Source: Opitutia bacterium
Lineage (GTDB): Bacteria; Verrucomicrobiota; Verrucomicrobiae; Opitutales; UBA953
Length of the DNA stretch: 58,159 bases
Direction: 5' to 3'
NCBI GenBank assembly: GCA_004558035.1
Contig: SFEJ01000011.1
Span: 1-58,159, forward strand
A program made the position numbers and the translations under genes. The notes beneath the pieces were generated by a model. It was not told the DNA's origin, made no database searches, and worked only from the letters and a program-made list of their open reading frames with translations. Every line of letters begins with the position of its first letter. Within the stretch, counting starts at the first letter, position 1. Below are positions 33,354 to 41,069 of this stretch, one piece after another.

Positions 33354-33384
33354 GGAGAGAGAGCTTAAAGCTTAAAGATTAAGG

Positions 33385-33425
33385 AAAGGCGTTCCCGCGG
33401 AAAAACTCGCGGGAACGCCTTTTTC
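33385..33425 (+). terminator. Intrinsic terminator of prs, built from two inverted octamers
   Basis: AGGCGTTCCCGCG, 8-base loop, CGCGGGAACGCCTTTTTT: a 13-bp perfect stem made of the octamer and its complement. TTAAAG words precede it at 33362-33384. Confidence 0.92.
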
Positions 33426-33433
33426 GTGCGAAA

Positions 33434-34183
33434 ATGCGGAGCATGAAAAACGCCGCGCAAAAGATTCTCGACGCCCTGAAGGCCGCGGGAACGCCGGAAA
33501 AAGCCGCCGTTCTGCAGCGCTTTTTCAAGACCGGTCCCGGTGAATACGGCGAAGGCGACCGCTTTCTCGGCGTGACCGTTCCCGCGACGCGCGCGGTCGC
33601 GAAGGCGCACGCGGACGCGCCGTTCGCCGAGCTCGAAAAACTGCTGGAAAATCCTTTTCACGAAGCGCGCCTCTGCGCCCTGCTCGTTCTCGTCGAGCGT
33701 TTCCGCGCCGCGAAACGCGACGCGCGGGAACGCCGCCGCGTCTTCGAATTCTACCTGGCGCACACGCGACGCTGCGACAACTGGGATCTCGTCGATCTGA
33801 CGGCGCCGAAAATCGTCGGAGAATTTCTCGCCGAAAGCCCGGACGCGCACGAAGCGGATCCGCGGGAACGCGAAAAGCTGCTCTTCCGGCTCGCGGAAAG
33901 CGACTGTCTCTGGGAACGGCGCATCGCCGTCGTCTCCGCGCTCGCCTTCATCCGCCGCGGTGATTTTTCGATCACGTTTCGGCTCGCGGAAAAGCTCGCG
34001 GCGGACGCGCACGACCTGATGCGCAAGGCGAACGGATGGATGCTGCGCGAAGTCGGCAAGCGTTCCCGCGCCGCGCTCACGGCGTTTCTGGAGACGCGAG
34101 CGGCGACGCTCCCGCGCACAACGCTGCGCTATGCGATCGAGCATTACGCGCCCGCCGAGCGCGCCCGCTGGCGCTCGCTGTGA
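33434..34183 (+). CDS. DNA alkylation repair protein, AlkD-like
   Basis: 249 residues from ATG 33434, or 246 from ATG 33443 (MKNAAQKILDAL), which fits better. All-helical HEAT-like repeats: LQRFFKTGPGEYGEGDRFLG, NPFHEARLCALLVLVERF, RRCDNWDLVDLTAPKIVGEF, CLWERRIAVVSALAFIRRGD and DLMRKANGWMLREVGK. The conserved WDLVD (catalytic Asp region), WERR and KANGWMLREVGK match AlkD DNA glycosylases, which release positively charged alkylated bases without flipping them. It probably acts on DNA in the cytoplasm. An AT-rich inverted repeat follows. Confidence 0.88.
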   Translation: MRSMKNAAQKILDALKAAGTPEKAAVLQRFFKTGPGEYGEGDRFLGVTVPATRAVAKAHADAPFAELEKLLENPFHEARLCALLVLVERFRAAKRDARERRRVFEFYLAHTRRCDNWDLVDLTAPKIVGEFLAESPDAHEADPREREKLLFRLAESDCLWERRIAVVSALAFIRRGDFSITFRLAEKLAADAHDLMRKANGWMLREVGKRSRAALTAFLETRAATLPRTTLRYAIEHYAPAERARWRSL

Positions 34184-34220
34184 ACACGCGCGAGCGCAAG
34201 AAGAATTTTCGGCGCAAGTC

Positions 34221-34267
34221 AAGCAAACAATCATTACATTTTTTTAATGTTTGATCGCTTGCTTTTC
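34221..34267 (+). terminator. AT-rich inverted repeat after the alkylation-repair gene
   Basis: Arms AAGCAAACAATCATTACATT (34221-34240) and AATGTTTGATCGCTTGCTT (34246-34264) pair with a few mismatches around a TTTTT loop and end in TTTT. It is the most AT-rich spot nearby. It could terminate the upstream gene or be part of the promoter region of the RNA that follows. Confidence 0.4.
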
Positions 34268-34415
34268 GACTCGGAAAAGGGTTGCCTGTAAATCGGAAAC
34301 GCGGCGCGGACGCGACAAGCTTTCGCGCGGCAATCTGACGGACGCCGCGCGTTCTCCGGTCTCTATCAGGCTGGCGCCGTCCGGGCGCGTCTAACGACGC
34401 GTCCGGACGGTTTTT
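34262..34415 (+). ncRNA. Candidate structured RNA ending in a strong terminator
   Basis: No open frame of useful length. Possible helices: GGTTGCC (about 34274) with GGCAATC (about 34330), AACGCGGCG (about 34299) with CGCCGCGCGTT (about 34343), and CCGTCCGGGCGCGTC (34377-34391) with GACGCGTCCGGACGG (34396-34410) followed by TTTTT. The last is a rho-independent terminator that serves no annotated plus-strand gene, because the next gene on the right is on the minus strand and has its own terminator. The family is not recognised; 6S RNA was considered but the consensus bubble is not obvious. 5' end uncertain. Confidence 0.45.
34377..34415 (+). terminator. Terminator of the candidate RNA
   Basis: 15-bp stem CCGTCCGGGCGCGTC / GACGCGTCCGGACGG with one wobble pair, loop TAAC, then five T. 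Confidence 0.85.
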
Positions 34416-34461
34416 CTCTTCCGAAACCGCGCTTCCTCGCCTTCTCCTCCCTTTTCCCCGC

Positions 34462-34500
34462 AAAAAAAACGCCGCCGGGGACGAACCTCGGCGGCGTTTT
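34462..34500 (-). terminator. Intrinsic terminator of the cyclophilin gene
   Basis: Minus strand AAAACGCCGCCG, short GAGGTTCGTCCC loop region, CGGCGGCGT followed by eight T. It lies 14 bases past the stop at 34515. Confidence 0.9.
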
Positions 34501-34514
34501 CGGAAGCGGGCGGC

Positions 34515-35168
34515 TTATTTCGCGGCCTTCGCTTCGGCGGCGGGAACGATCTTCACGCTCACCAGCGCCTTGCGCTCGATCGGCGAAGAACGCTCCGGCC
34601 CCGTGCACGGCACGGACGCGATTTTTTCGAGCACTTCGTCGCCCGAGACGAGCTCGCCGAACGCCGTGTACTGGCGGTCGAGAAAACGCGCGTCGCCGTG
34701 GCAGATGAAGAACTGCGAGCCCGCGCTGTCCGGATGCTGCGAACGCGCCATCGAGATGACGCCGCGCACGTGCGGCTTCGTGTTGAACTCGGCGCGGATG
34801 CAGTAGCCCGGTCCGCCCGTGCCCCAAAGCGCGCGCTTGGACGCGTCCTTCGTGAGCGGATCGCCGCCCTGGATCATGAATCCCTTGATGACGCGGTGGA
34901 ACGCCGTGCCGTCGTAAAAGCCTTCGCGGGCGAGCTTTTTGAAATTTTCGACGGTTTTCGGCGCGACCTCGGGCCAAAAACGAATCACCATTTCGCCGTC
35001 GCTTGTCGTCAGCACGGCAACTTCTTCTGTTTCGTTGTTCATAACTTTTTGCTTGGAAAAATCGTTCGCGGGAACGCCGGTCTCGACGGCTCCCCGCTCG
35101 GAACACGCGGCGAACAGCGCGACGGAAAGCGCGGCGACGCCGACGCGGAAAAATGCGGAAATCTTCAT
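34515..35168 (-). CDS. Lipoprotein peptidyl-prolyl isomerase (cyclophilin type)
   Basis: 217 residues with a lipoprotein signal (MKISAFFRVGVAALSVALFA, lipobox FAAC, Cys22). A linker to about 48 is followed by the cyclophilin domain: VLTTSDGEMVIRFWPEVAPK, TVENFKKLAREGFYDGTAFH, RVIKGFMIQGGDP (catalytic Arg in FHRV and the FMIQGGD motif), GVISMARSQHPDSAGSQFFI and FGELVSGDEVLEKIAS. It should speed proline isomerisation during folding of envelope proteins. Single gene with its own terminator. Confidence 0.92.
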   Translation of the reverse strand: MKISAFFRVGVAALSVALFAACSERGAVETGVPANDFSKQKVMNNETEEVAVLTTSDGEMVIRFWPEVAPKTVENFKKLAREGFYDGTAFHRVIKGFMIQGGDPLTKDASKRALWGTGGPGYCIRAEFNTKPHVRGVISMARSQHPDSAGSQFFICHGDARFLDRQYTAFGELVSGDEVLEKIASVPCTGPERSSPIERKALVSVKIVPAAEAKAAK

Positions 35169-35277
35169 GCCGCCATTTCACGGCTTCGCGGGAACGCTGG
35201 CAAGGCAGAAAACGCCCGCCGCGATGCCCCGCTTTTCCGCTTGCGCTGCTCCCCCGAAAAATTCAAATTGTTTAAAG

Positions 35278-35297
35278 ATGTCAAAAATAAATGACAT
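35278..35297. promoter_or_regulatory. Possible autoregulatory operator over the start codon of the GbsR-like gene
   Basis: Perfect inverted repeat ATGTCA (35278-35283), 8 bases, TGACAT (35292-35297). The left arm begins with the start codon itself. The surroundings are AT-rich (TTTAAAG before, AAATGAAG after). Binding here would block translation or transcription start. Confidence 0.4.
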
Positions 35298-35787
35298 AAA
35301 TGAAGACTCGCCCGCGCCCGCGCTGGAGGCGTGGGAGCTCGCCGTGGTGGACGTGTTCGTGCGCGCGGCGGACATGTTCGGCATGCGCCGCAGCGTCGGC
35401 ATGGTGTACGGCGCGCTTTACTGCGCGCGCGAACCGATTTCGACTCAGGCGCTGCAGGACCGCCTCGCGCTTTCCCGCGGCGCCGTCGTCGAAGCCCTGC
35501 AGTTTCTGCGTCGGCTCGGCGCCGTGCGCGTTCACCTGAAGATCGGCGAACGGCGCGACTTCTTTTCCGCGGAGACCGATCTGAAGAAATTCGCGCGCGG
35601 TTTTCTGAAGGAAATCCTCGAACCCGCGCTCGAAAAGGCGGAAATCCGCCTCGAACAGGCGCGCGACTCCGCGGAAACGGCTTCCGCCGCGACTTCCGGT
35701 TTCGCGCGTTCCCGCATCGACGAACTCGCCCGCCGCAAAGCCCGCTTCGCGGAAATTCTTCCCCTCCTCGAAAACCTCCTCGACTGA
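35278..35787 (+). CDS. GbsR/MarR-like winged-helix regulator
   Basis: 169 residues from ATG 35278; the longer upstream frame is ruled out because it lies over the cyclophilin gene. Winged helix at about 30-105: FGMRRSVGMVYGALYCAREP, LQDRLALSRGAVVEALQFLR (recognition helix), LGAVRVHLKIGERRDFFSAE (wing). A coiled-coil C terminus (KFARGFLKEILEPALEKAEI) gives the dimer. FGMxRSVGxxYG is the signature start of GbsR-type proteins, which act as repressors of osmolyte or other transport genes. Here it precedes the polysaccharide cluster and may control it. Confidence 0.82.
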   Translation: MSKINDINEDSPAPALEAWELAVVDVFVRAADMFGMRRSVGMVYGALYCAREPISTQALQDRLALSRGAVVEALQFLRRLGAVRVHLKIGERRDFFSAETDLKKFARGFLKEILEPALEKAEIRLEQARDSAETASAATSGFARSRIDELARRKARFAEILPLLENLLD

Positions 35788-35840
35788 AGCGGAAAAAGGA
35801 ACCACGAATGGACGCGAATTTCCACGAACTCATTTCCTTC

Positions 35841-35937
35841 CGGGGAAGCGACTTTCCAGTCGCTTTTCGGAAAACTCATTCAAGGAAATTTCCTTTGGAG
35901 GGACTTCGCCAAGCGACAGGAATGTCGCATCCCCAAA
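35841..35937. repeat. Paired-hairpin repeat, copy 3
   Basis: CGGGGAAGCGACTTTCCAGT opens it (hairpin AAGCGACT-TTCC-AGTCGCTT); centre CAAGGAAATTTCCTTTGGAG; closing hairpin AAGCGACA-GGAA-TGTCGCAT, with one changed base, then CCCCAAAAG. Confidence 0.9.
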
Positions 35938-35983
35938 AGCGTTCCCGCGAAGCTGAGCTGCGGAAAATTCTCTTAGACCGCCC

Positions 35984-37516
35984 ATGAACGTCTCCGAAAA
36001 CAACCGTCGCATCGCCAAGAACACGCTCGCGCTTTATCTGCGTATGGCGTTGTCGATGCTTGTTTCGCTCTACACCTCACGCGTCGTTCTGGATTCGCTC
36101 GGCATCGAAGACTACGGCATCTACAACGTCGTCGGCGGATTCGTCGCGCTGTTCAACATCATTTCCGGCTCGCTCTCGCTTTCCATCAGCCGCTTTTTCA
36201 CCTTCGAGCTCGGGCGCGGGAACGTCGATCGGCTCCAGCGCATTTTTTCCTCGGCCATCATCATCCAGATCGTGCTCGGCGCGGTTCTCTTTCTGCTCGC
36301 GTCCACGCTCGGCGTGTGGTTCGTCGAAAACAAGCTCGTCATTCCGCCGGAGCGTCTCGCCGCGGCAAAGCTTCTCCTCCCGCTTTCGGCGGGAACGTTC
36401 TTCATCGGCCTGCTCAGCGTTCCCTACAACGCGGCGATCGTCGCGCACGAACGCATGAAGGCGTTCGCCTACGTCGGCGTGCTCGAAGCCCTGCTCCGGC
36501 TCCTCGTCGCCTACGCGCTCGCCGTTTCTCCGTTCGACAAACTCCTTACCTACGGCGCGCTTTCCGTCGCGACGGCGCTGTTCATCCGTTTCATCTACGC
36601 CGCCTACTGTCGCCGCAATTTCCCCGAATGCCGATTCAGTTTCCGCGTCGACCGCGAGCTGCTCGGCGGCATGTTCTCCTTCGCCGGCTGGGCGTTTCTC
36701 GGGAACGGCTCGTTCGTGCTGAAGACGCAGGGCGTGAACGTCGTCATCAACCTCTTCTGCGGTCCCGCGGTCAACGCCGCCTTCGGCGTCGCCGCGCAGG
36801 TGACGGGCGCCGTGACTTCGTTCGTCTCCAACTTCATGCAGGCGGTCAACCCGCAGATCACGAAAAACTTTTCCTCCGGCAATCTCGCCGCGATGCACGC
36901 GCTCGTCTTCCGCAGTTCCCGCTTCTCGTTTTTCCTCATGCTTTTTCTGTGTCTTCCCGTGATGAAAAGCGCGGACGGCATTCTCGCGCTCTGGCTCGTG
37001 GACGTTCCCGCGCACACGGCGGCGTTCGTGCGCCTCAGCTTCGTTTTCTGCCTGATCGACTGTCTGGTGATGCCCGTGATGTTCGGTCTGCTCGCGGAAG
37101 GGAACATACGCAATTACGAAATCTTCCTCGTCGTCGTGAACACGCTCAATCTGCCGCTCGCCTACTTCGCTCTCCGCGCGGGCTTCCCGCCGGAAAGCGT
37201 CTTCGTCATCGCGATCGTCATCGGCGTCGCGATCATGGCAGGGCGCATCTGGCTCGCCCGAAGCGCGTTCGCGCTCTCTTCCCGCAAGTTCGCCCGCGAC
37301 GTGCTGCTGAAGGCCGCGGCGGTTTCCGCGCTCGCGGGAACATTCGCGTATTTTCTCGAAATCCCCTGCGGCGGGAACGCGCTCGCGGAGTTCGTCGTTC
37401 ATTCCGCGCTCATCGCCGCCGTCGCGGGAACGGCAATTCTCCTCGTCGGGCTCAACTCGGAAGAACGCAGATTTCTCAAAACAAAAATTTTGGAAAAGGT
37501 GAAAAAACACGCATGA
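35984..37516 (+). CDS. Polysaccharide flippase, Wzx/MATE-like
   Basis: 510 residues, about 12-14 membrane helices through the whole length. N terminus NNRRIAKNTLALYLRMALSM and SLYTSRVVLDSLGIEDYGIY, NVVGGFVALFNIISGSLSLS are typical of lipopolysaccharide/teichoic-acid flippases (MVF/PST superfamily). LLSVPYNAAIVAHERMKAFA is a further family motif. It should flip undecaprenyl-linked glycan units across the inner membrane. It starts the operon of polysaccharide genes; its last bases overlap an epimerase remnant. Confidence 0.87.
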   Translation: MNVSENNRRIAKNTLALYLRMALSMLVSLYTSRVVLDSLGIEDYGIYNVVGGFVALFNIISGSLSLSISRFFTFELGRGNVDRLQRIFSSAIIIQIVLGAVLFLLASTLGVWFVENKLVIPPERLAAAKLLLPLSAGTFFIGLLSVPYNAAIVAHERMKAFAYVGVLEALLRLLVAYALAVSPFDKLLTYGALSVATALFIRFIYAAYCRRNFPECRFSFRVDRELLGGMFSFAGWAFLGNGSFVLKTQGVNVVINLFCGPAVNAAFGVAAQVTGAVTSFVSNFMQAVNPQITKNFSSGNLAAMHALVFRSSRFSFFLMLFLCLPVMKSADGILALWLVDVPAHTAAFVRLSFVFCLIDCLVMPVMFGLLAEGNIRNYEIFLVVVNTLNLPLAYFALRAGFPPESVFVIAIVIGVAIMAGRIWLARSAFALSSRKFARDVLLKAAAVSALAGTFAYFLEIPCGGNALAEFVVHSALIAAVAGTAILLVGLNSEERRFLKTKILEKVKKHA

Positions 37517-37740
37517 AAATTCTGATTTTAGGCGGAACGGGCGCGATGGGGGAACACCTCGTGCGCCTCTTGGAAGAAGACGGCACGGCGGACGAAATCT
37601 GCGTCACTTCGCGCGGCGAACGCGAGTCCTGCGGGCGCGTGCGCTATCTGCGCGGGAACGCGCATGAAGAAGCGTTGGGACGTCGTCGTCGATTTCATGT
37701 CTTACGGAACGACTGAATTCCGTTCCCGCGGGAATGCTCG
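37513..37740 (+). pseudogene. Remnant of an NAD-dependent sugar epimerase/dehydratase
   Basis: ATG 37513 overlaps the flippase stop. Frame 1 reads MKILILGGTGAMGEHLVRLL (Rossmann GxxGxxG), then ICVTSRGERESCGRVRYLRG and NAHEEA. The other frame continues KKRWDVVVDFMSYGTTEFRS, the next conserved block of such epimerases. A deletion and frameshift separate them, and everything after about residue 75 is gone. The original enzyme probably edited a nucleotide sugar for this cluster. Confidence 0.75.
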
Positions 37741-37774
37741 CCGCAAAAATTTTTCGGAAAGGAATGAAGATTTT

Positions 37775-39511
37775 ATGGAAATGAAAAAATACTCAGACGA
37801 AAAGAATGTTCAAATTTTGGTCGCGCTTCTGAAAAAGCACGGCATTCGAAAAATCATCGCCTCTCCGGGCGCGACGAATGTCTGTTTCGTCGGAAGCGTT
37901 CAATGCGATCCTTTTTTTGAAATTTACTCCTGCGTGGACGAACGTTCTGCGGCGTACATCGCGTGCGGGCTCGCGGCGGAGTCGGGCGAAGCGGTCGCGC
38001 TTTCCTGCACGGGAGCGACTTCGTCCAGAAACTATCTTCCCGGAATGACCGAAGCGTTTTTTCGAAAACTGCCCGTGCTCGCGATAACCTCATCGCAACC
38101 GAACGCGAAAATCGGGCATCTTTCGCCGCAGCTTACCGACCGCAGCACGCCGCCGGCGGACACGGTGAATCTGAGCGTTCAGCTTCCCGTGGTGAAGGAC
38201 GAGGAAGACGAGTGGGAATGCACGGTGAAGGTGAACCGGGCGCTGCTCGAGCTGCGCCGGCGCGGCGGCGGTCCCGTCCACGTCAATCTGCCGACGCGCT
38301 ACAGCCGTAATTTCGACGTGGACGCGCTTCCCGACGTCCGCATGATCGAGCGCGTCGTTCCCGCGGGAACGTTCCCGGAACTGCGCGGACGCGTCGCGGT
38401 TTTCGTGGGCTCGCACGCGAAGATGTCCGCGTCGCTGACGGCGGCGATCGACGCGTTTTGCGCCGCGCACGACGCCGTCGTCTTCTGCGACCATACGAGC
38501 GGCTACAAAGGCAAATACCGCGTGCTGTGGGCGCTCGCGACGAGCCAGCGCGCGACGTTCGCGGAAAGCCGCCCCGACGTGCTGGTTCACCTCGGCGAGA
38601 TTTCCGGCGCCTACATGGGCGTGACGGGCGCGCAGGTCTGGCGCGTGAGCGAAGACGGCGAAGTGCGCGACACGTTCAGAAAACTGCGCTACGTCTTCGA
38701 GATGCCGGAGGAGACGTTTTTCGCGCATTACGCGGGAACGCCGAGCTCGGCGGGGGAAGATTCTCTGCTGCGCCGATGCCGCGAAACGCTGAATCGGCTG
38801 CGCGCGAAAATGCCCGAGGTGCCGTTTTCGAACATCTGGGCGGCGTCGCGCCTCGCGGGAGCGCTTCCGGAAAACAGTGTGCTGCATTTGGGGATTCTGA
38901 ACAGCCTGCGTTCGTGGAATCTGTTCGAAGTGCCCTCGTCGGTGGAATCGTATTCGAACGTGGGCGGTTTCGGAATCGACGGCGGCGTGTCGTCGCTGAT
39001 CGGGTCGTCGTTCGCGTCGCGGGAACTCCTGCATTTCGGCGTTTTCGGAGATTTGGCGTTTTTCTACGACATGAATTCGATCGGCAACCGCCACGTCGGG
39101 AACAACGTGCGCCTGCTGCTCGTGAACAACGGCAAGGGGACGGAGTTCCGCAACTTCAATCATCCGTGCGCGGCGTTCGGAGAAGATGCGGACAAATTCA
39201 TGGCGGCGGCCGGACACTACGGGAACAAGTCGCCGAGCCTGGTCAAAGGCTACGCGGAAGCGCTCGGTTTCGAATACATGAGCGCGTCGGACAAGGCGGA
39301 GTTCGAGGCGGCGCGGGAACGCTTTCTTTCGCCGGAGCCGGCAAAGCGGCCGATGCTCTTCGAAATCTTCACGGACGACGCGGACGAAAGCGCCGCGCTG
39401 AAGGCGATGATGTCGCTCGAAGAAAGCGTCGAGGCGAAGGCGAAGTCTCTGGCGAAAAACATTCTCGGCGACTCCGGAGTGAAATTCGCCAAAAAGCTTC
39501 TCGGCCGATGA
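37775..39511 (+). CDS. Thiamine-pyrophosphate enzyme, acetolactate synthase/MenD-like
   Basis: 578 residues from ATG 37775; the open frame further upstream is the epimerase remnant. PYR domain: NVQILVALLKKHGIRKIIAS, CVDERSAAYIACGLAAESGE (Glu in VDERSAA activates TPP), ALSCTGATSSRNYLPGMTEA. Middle domain about 190-330. PP domain: HFGVFGDLAFFYDMNSIGNR (GDxxFxxDxxN metal/diphosphate motif, the conserved G-D-G being G-D-L here). It would decarboxylate a 2-oxo acid and transfer the acyl group. Related enzymes of unclear role occur in polysaccharide loci. Confidence 0.72.
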   Translation: MEMKKYSDEKNVQILVALLKKHGIRKIIASPGATNVCFVGSVQCDPFFEIYSCVDERSAAYIACGLAAESGEAVALSCTGATSSRNYLPGMTEAFFRKLPVLAITSSQPNAKIGHLSPQLTDRSTPPADTVNLSVQLPVVKDEEDEWECTVKVNRALLELRRRGGGPVHVNLPTRYSRNFDVDALPDVRMIERVVPAGTFPELRGRVAVFVGSHAKMSASLTAAIDAFCAAHDAVVFCDHTSGYKGKYRVLWALATSQRATFAESRPDVLVHLGEISGAYMGVTGAQVWRVSEDGEVRDTFRKLRYVFEMPEETFFAHYAGTPSSAGEDSLLRRCRETLNRLRAKMPEVPFSNIWAASRLAGALPENSVLHLGILNSLRSWNLFEVPSSVESYSNVGGFGIDGGVSSLIGSSFASRELLHFGVFGDLAFFYDMNSIGNRHVGNNVRLLLVNNGKGTEFRNFNHPCAAFGEDADKFMAAAGHYGNKSPSLVKGYAEALGFEYMSASDKAEFEAARERFLSPEPAKRPMLFEIFTDDADESAALKAMMSLEESVEAKAKSLAKNILGDSGVKFAKKLLGR

Positions 39512-39523
39512 AGGACGTGAACC

Positions 39524-39625
39524 TTTCGGGGGAGCGACTTTCCAGTCGCTTTTCGGAAACCTTTTTCAAGGAAATTTTCTTTGGAGGGATTTCGGCAAGC
39601 GACAGGAATGTCGCTTCCCCGAAAA
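39524..39625. repeat. Paired-hairpin repeat, copy 4
   Basis: TTTCGGGGGAGCGACTTTCC, GAGCGACT-TTCC-AGTCGCTT hairpin, centre CAAGGAAATTTTCTTTGGAG, closing AAGCGACA-GGAA-TGTCGCTT and CCCCGAAAAC. It lies just after the TPP-enzyme stop. Confidence 0.92.
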
Positions 39626-39635
39626 CGGCGCGTCG

Positions 39636-39760
39636 TTCCTTGGGGGCGAAGACGTCCGCGTCTTCGCCGCGGGAACGTGCGGACGCCGCGCGGTGGAGAT
39701 TCGTCCTCGGAAAGCCGTCCGCCGCGGGAACGAAGACAGGAATGTCTTCGTCCCCAAGCA
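39636..39760. repeat. Related two-hairpin element with GAAGAC stems
   Basis: Opens TTGGGGGCGAAGACGTCCGC with hairpin GAAGACG-TCCG-CGTCTTC and ends GAAGACAGGAATGTCTTCGT with hairpin GAAGACA-GGAA-TGTCTTC and CCCCAAG. The layout (G-run, hairpin, spacer, hairpin, C-run) copies the paired-hairpin elements, but the stem sequence is different. Two octamers lie between. Confidence 0.82.
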
Positions 39761-39777
39761 CCCGAGAAAATCTTTCC

Positions 39778-39880
39778 TTCCGGGGAAGCGACTTTCCAGT
39801 CGCTTTTCGGGAACCTTTTTCAAGGAAATTTCTTTCTGATGGATTTCATCAAGCGACAGGAATGTCGCTTCCCCGAAAGT
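39778..39880. repeat. Paired-hairpin repeat, copy 5
   Basis: TTCCGGGGAAGCGACTTTCC with AAGCGACT-TTCC-AGTCGCTT, centre CAAGGAAATTTCTTTCTGAT, closing AAGCGACA-GGAA-TGTCGCTT and CCCCGAAAG. The 39512-39901 gap is filled by this copy, copy 4 and the GAAGAC element; no gene is present. Confidence 0.92.
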
Positions 39881-39901
39881 TCCGCACTCTTTTTTGACGC
39901 A

Positions 39902-41053
39902 ATGAAAATCGGCATACTCACTCAACCTCTTCACACGAACTACGGCGGGCTGCTTCAGGCGTTCGCGCTGCAGAAATTTCTGCGCGACATGGGGCACGAG
40001 GCGCTGACCGTCGATTACGCGCGGCGGGCGCGTCCGTGGCTCGCGCCGTATTACTTCGCGCGGCGCTGCGTCGGGAAATTTCTGCTCGGGCGCGGCGGTC
40101 CGCTTTTCCCGAAGGCGCCCGCGGCGGGAACGGGGCGGCACACGGCGCGCTTCGTCGCCGAAAACATCCGCACGACGAAAAAGCTTTTTGCGCCGGCGCG
40201 TTCCCGCGATTTCGCGGAGTACGCGTTCGACGCGTTCGTCGTCGGGAGCGACCAGACGTGGCGTCCGGCGTATTCGCCGCACATGCCGACGTTCTTTCTG
40301 GATTTTCTCGCGGCGGACGACGCGCGGACGCGTCGGGTCGCCTACGCGGCGTCGTTCGGCACGGACGCGTGGGAGTTTCCGCCGGAGCTGACGCGCGTGT
40401 GCGCGCCGCTGGCGAAGCGTTTTCACGCGGTTTCCGTGCGCGAGGATTCCGGCGTCGCGCTCTGCGAAAAGTTTCTGGGCGTGGCGGCGGAGCACCTGCT
40501 CGACCCGACGCTGCTTCTGGACGCGGCGGACTATCGCGCGCTCGTCGAGCGCGACGAGGCGCGCGGGCTGCTGGAAAAGCGCGTTCCCGCGCGGCGCGTG
40601 TTCGCGTACGTGCTGGACGCTTCGGCGAAAAAATCCGCGGCGGTCGCGCGCGTCGCGGCGACGCTCGGCGCGGAGACGGAGGAAATCATGCCGAGCGCGG
40701 CGGCCCTGCGCGCGGGAACGGCGGCGTTCCCGCCGGTGAGCGCCTGGCTGCGCGGCTTCCGCGACGCGGAGTTCGTGGTGACGGATTCGTTTCACGGCTG
40801 TGTGTTTTCGATCCTCTTCAACCGCCCGTTTCTCGCGCTCGGGAACGCGGCGCGCGGCATGGCGCGGTTTTCTTCGCTGCTGAGGCGGTTCGGGCTGGAG
40901 GAGCGGCTCGTTTCGCCCGCCGAGCTCGCGGCGTTCCCGCGGGAACGCTTCGCGGCGCTTCTCACCGCCGAGCCCGACTGGGCGCGCGTGAACGCCGTCC
41001 GCTCCCGCGAAATTCTCCGTTCCCGCGCCTTCCTGGAACGCGCGCTCGCGTAG
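39902..41053 (+). CDS. Polysaccharide pyruvyltransferase-family protein
   Basis: 383 residues from ATG 39902. Family motifs: KIGILTQPLHTNYGGLLQAF (nucleotide-sugar-like loop with NYGG), FDAFVVGSDQTWRPAYSP (VVGSDQxW), RRVAYAASFGTDAW and RFHAVSVREDSGVALCEK, then LLDPTLLLD and FVVTDSFHGCVFSILFNRPF (DSFHG). PPT-family proteins add ketal pyruvate from PEP to surface sugars. It sits in the polysaccharide cluster after the TPP enzyme. Confidence 0.87.
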   Translation: MKIGILTQPLHTNYGGLLQAFALQKFLRDMGHEALTVDYARRARPWLAPYYFARRCVGKFLLGRGGPLFPKAPAAGTGRHTARFVAENIRTTKKLFAPARSRDFAEYAFDAFVVGSDQTWRPAYSPHMPTFFLDFLAADDARTRRVAYAASFGTDAWEFPPELTRVCAPLAKRFHAVSVREDSGVALCEKFLGVAAEHLLDPTLLLDAADYRALVERDEARGLLEKRVPARRVFAYVLDASAKKSAAVARVAATLGAETEEIMPSAAALRAGTAAFPPVSAWLRGFRDAEFVVTDSFHGCVFSILFNRPFLALGNAARGMARFSSLLRRFGLEERLVSPAELAAFPRERFAALLTAEPDWARVNAVRSREILRSRAFLERALA

Positions 41054-41069
41054 AGGGGAAAAAGAGAAG

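Noticed and set aside
34250..34415. Assignment of the candidate RNA as 6S RNA or a cobalamin riboswitch
   Set aside because: No promoter-mimic bubble and no B12-box could be identified by eye; kept as unassigned RNA.
34939..35277. N-terminal extension of the GbsR-like regulator
   Set aside because: It overlaps the cyclophilin gene on the other strand and adds no conserved residues.
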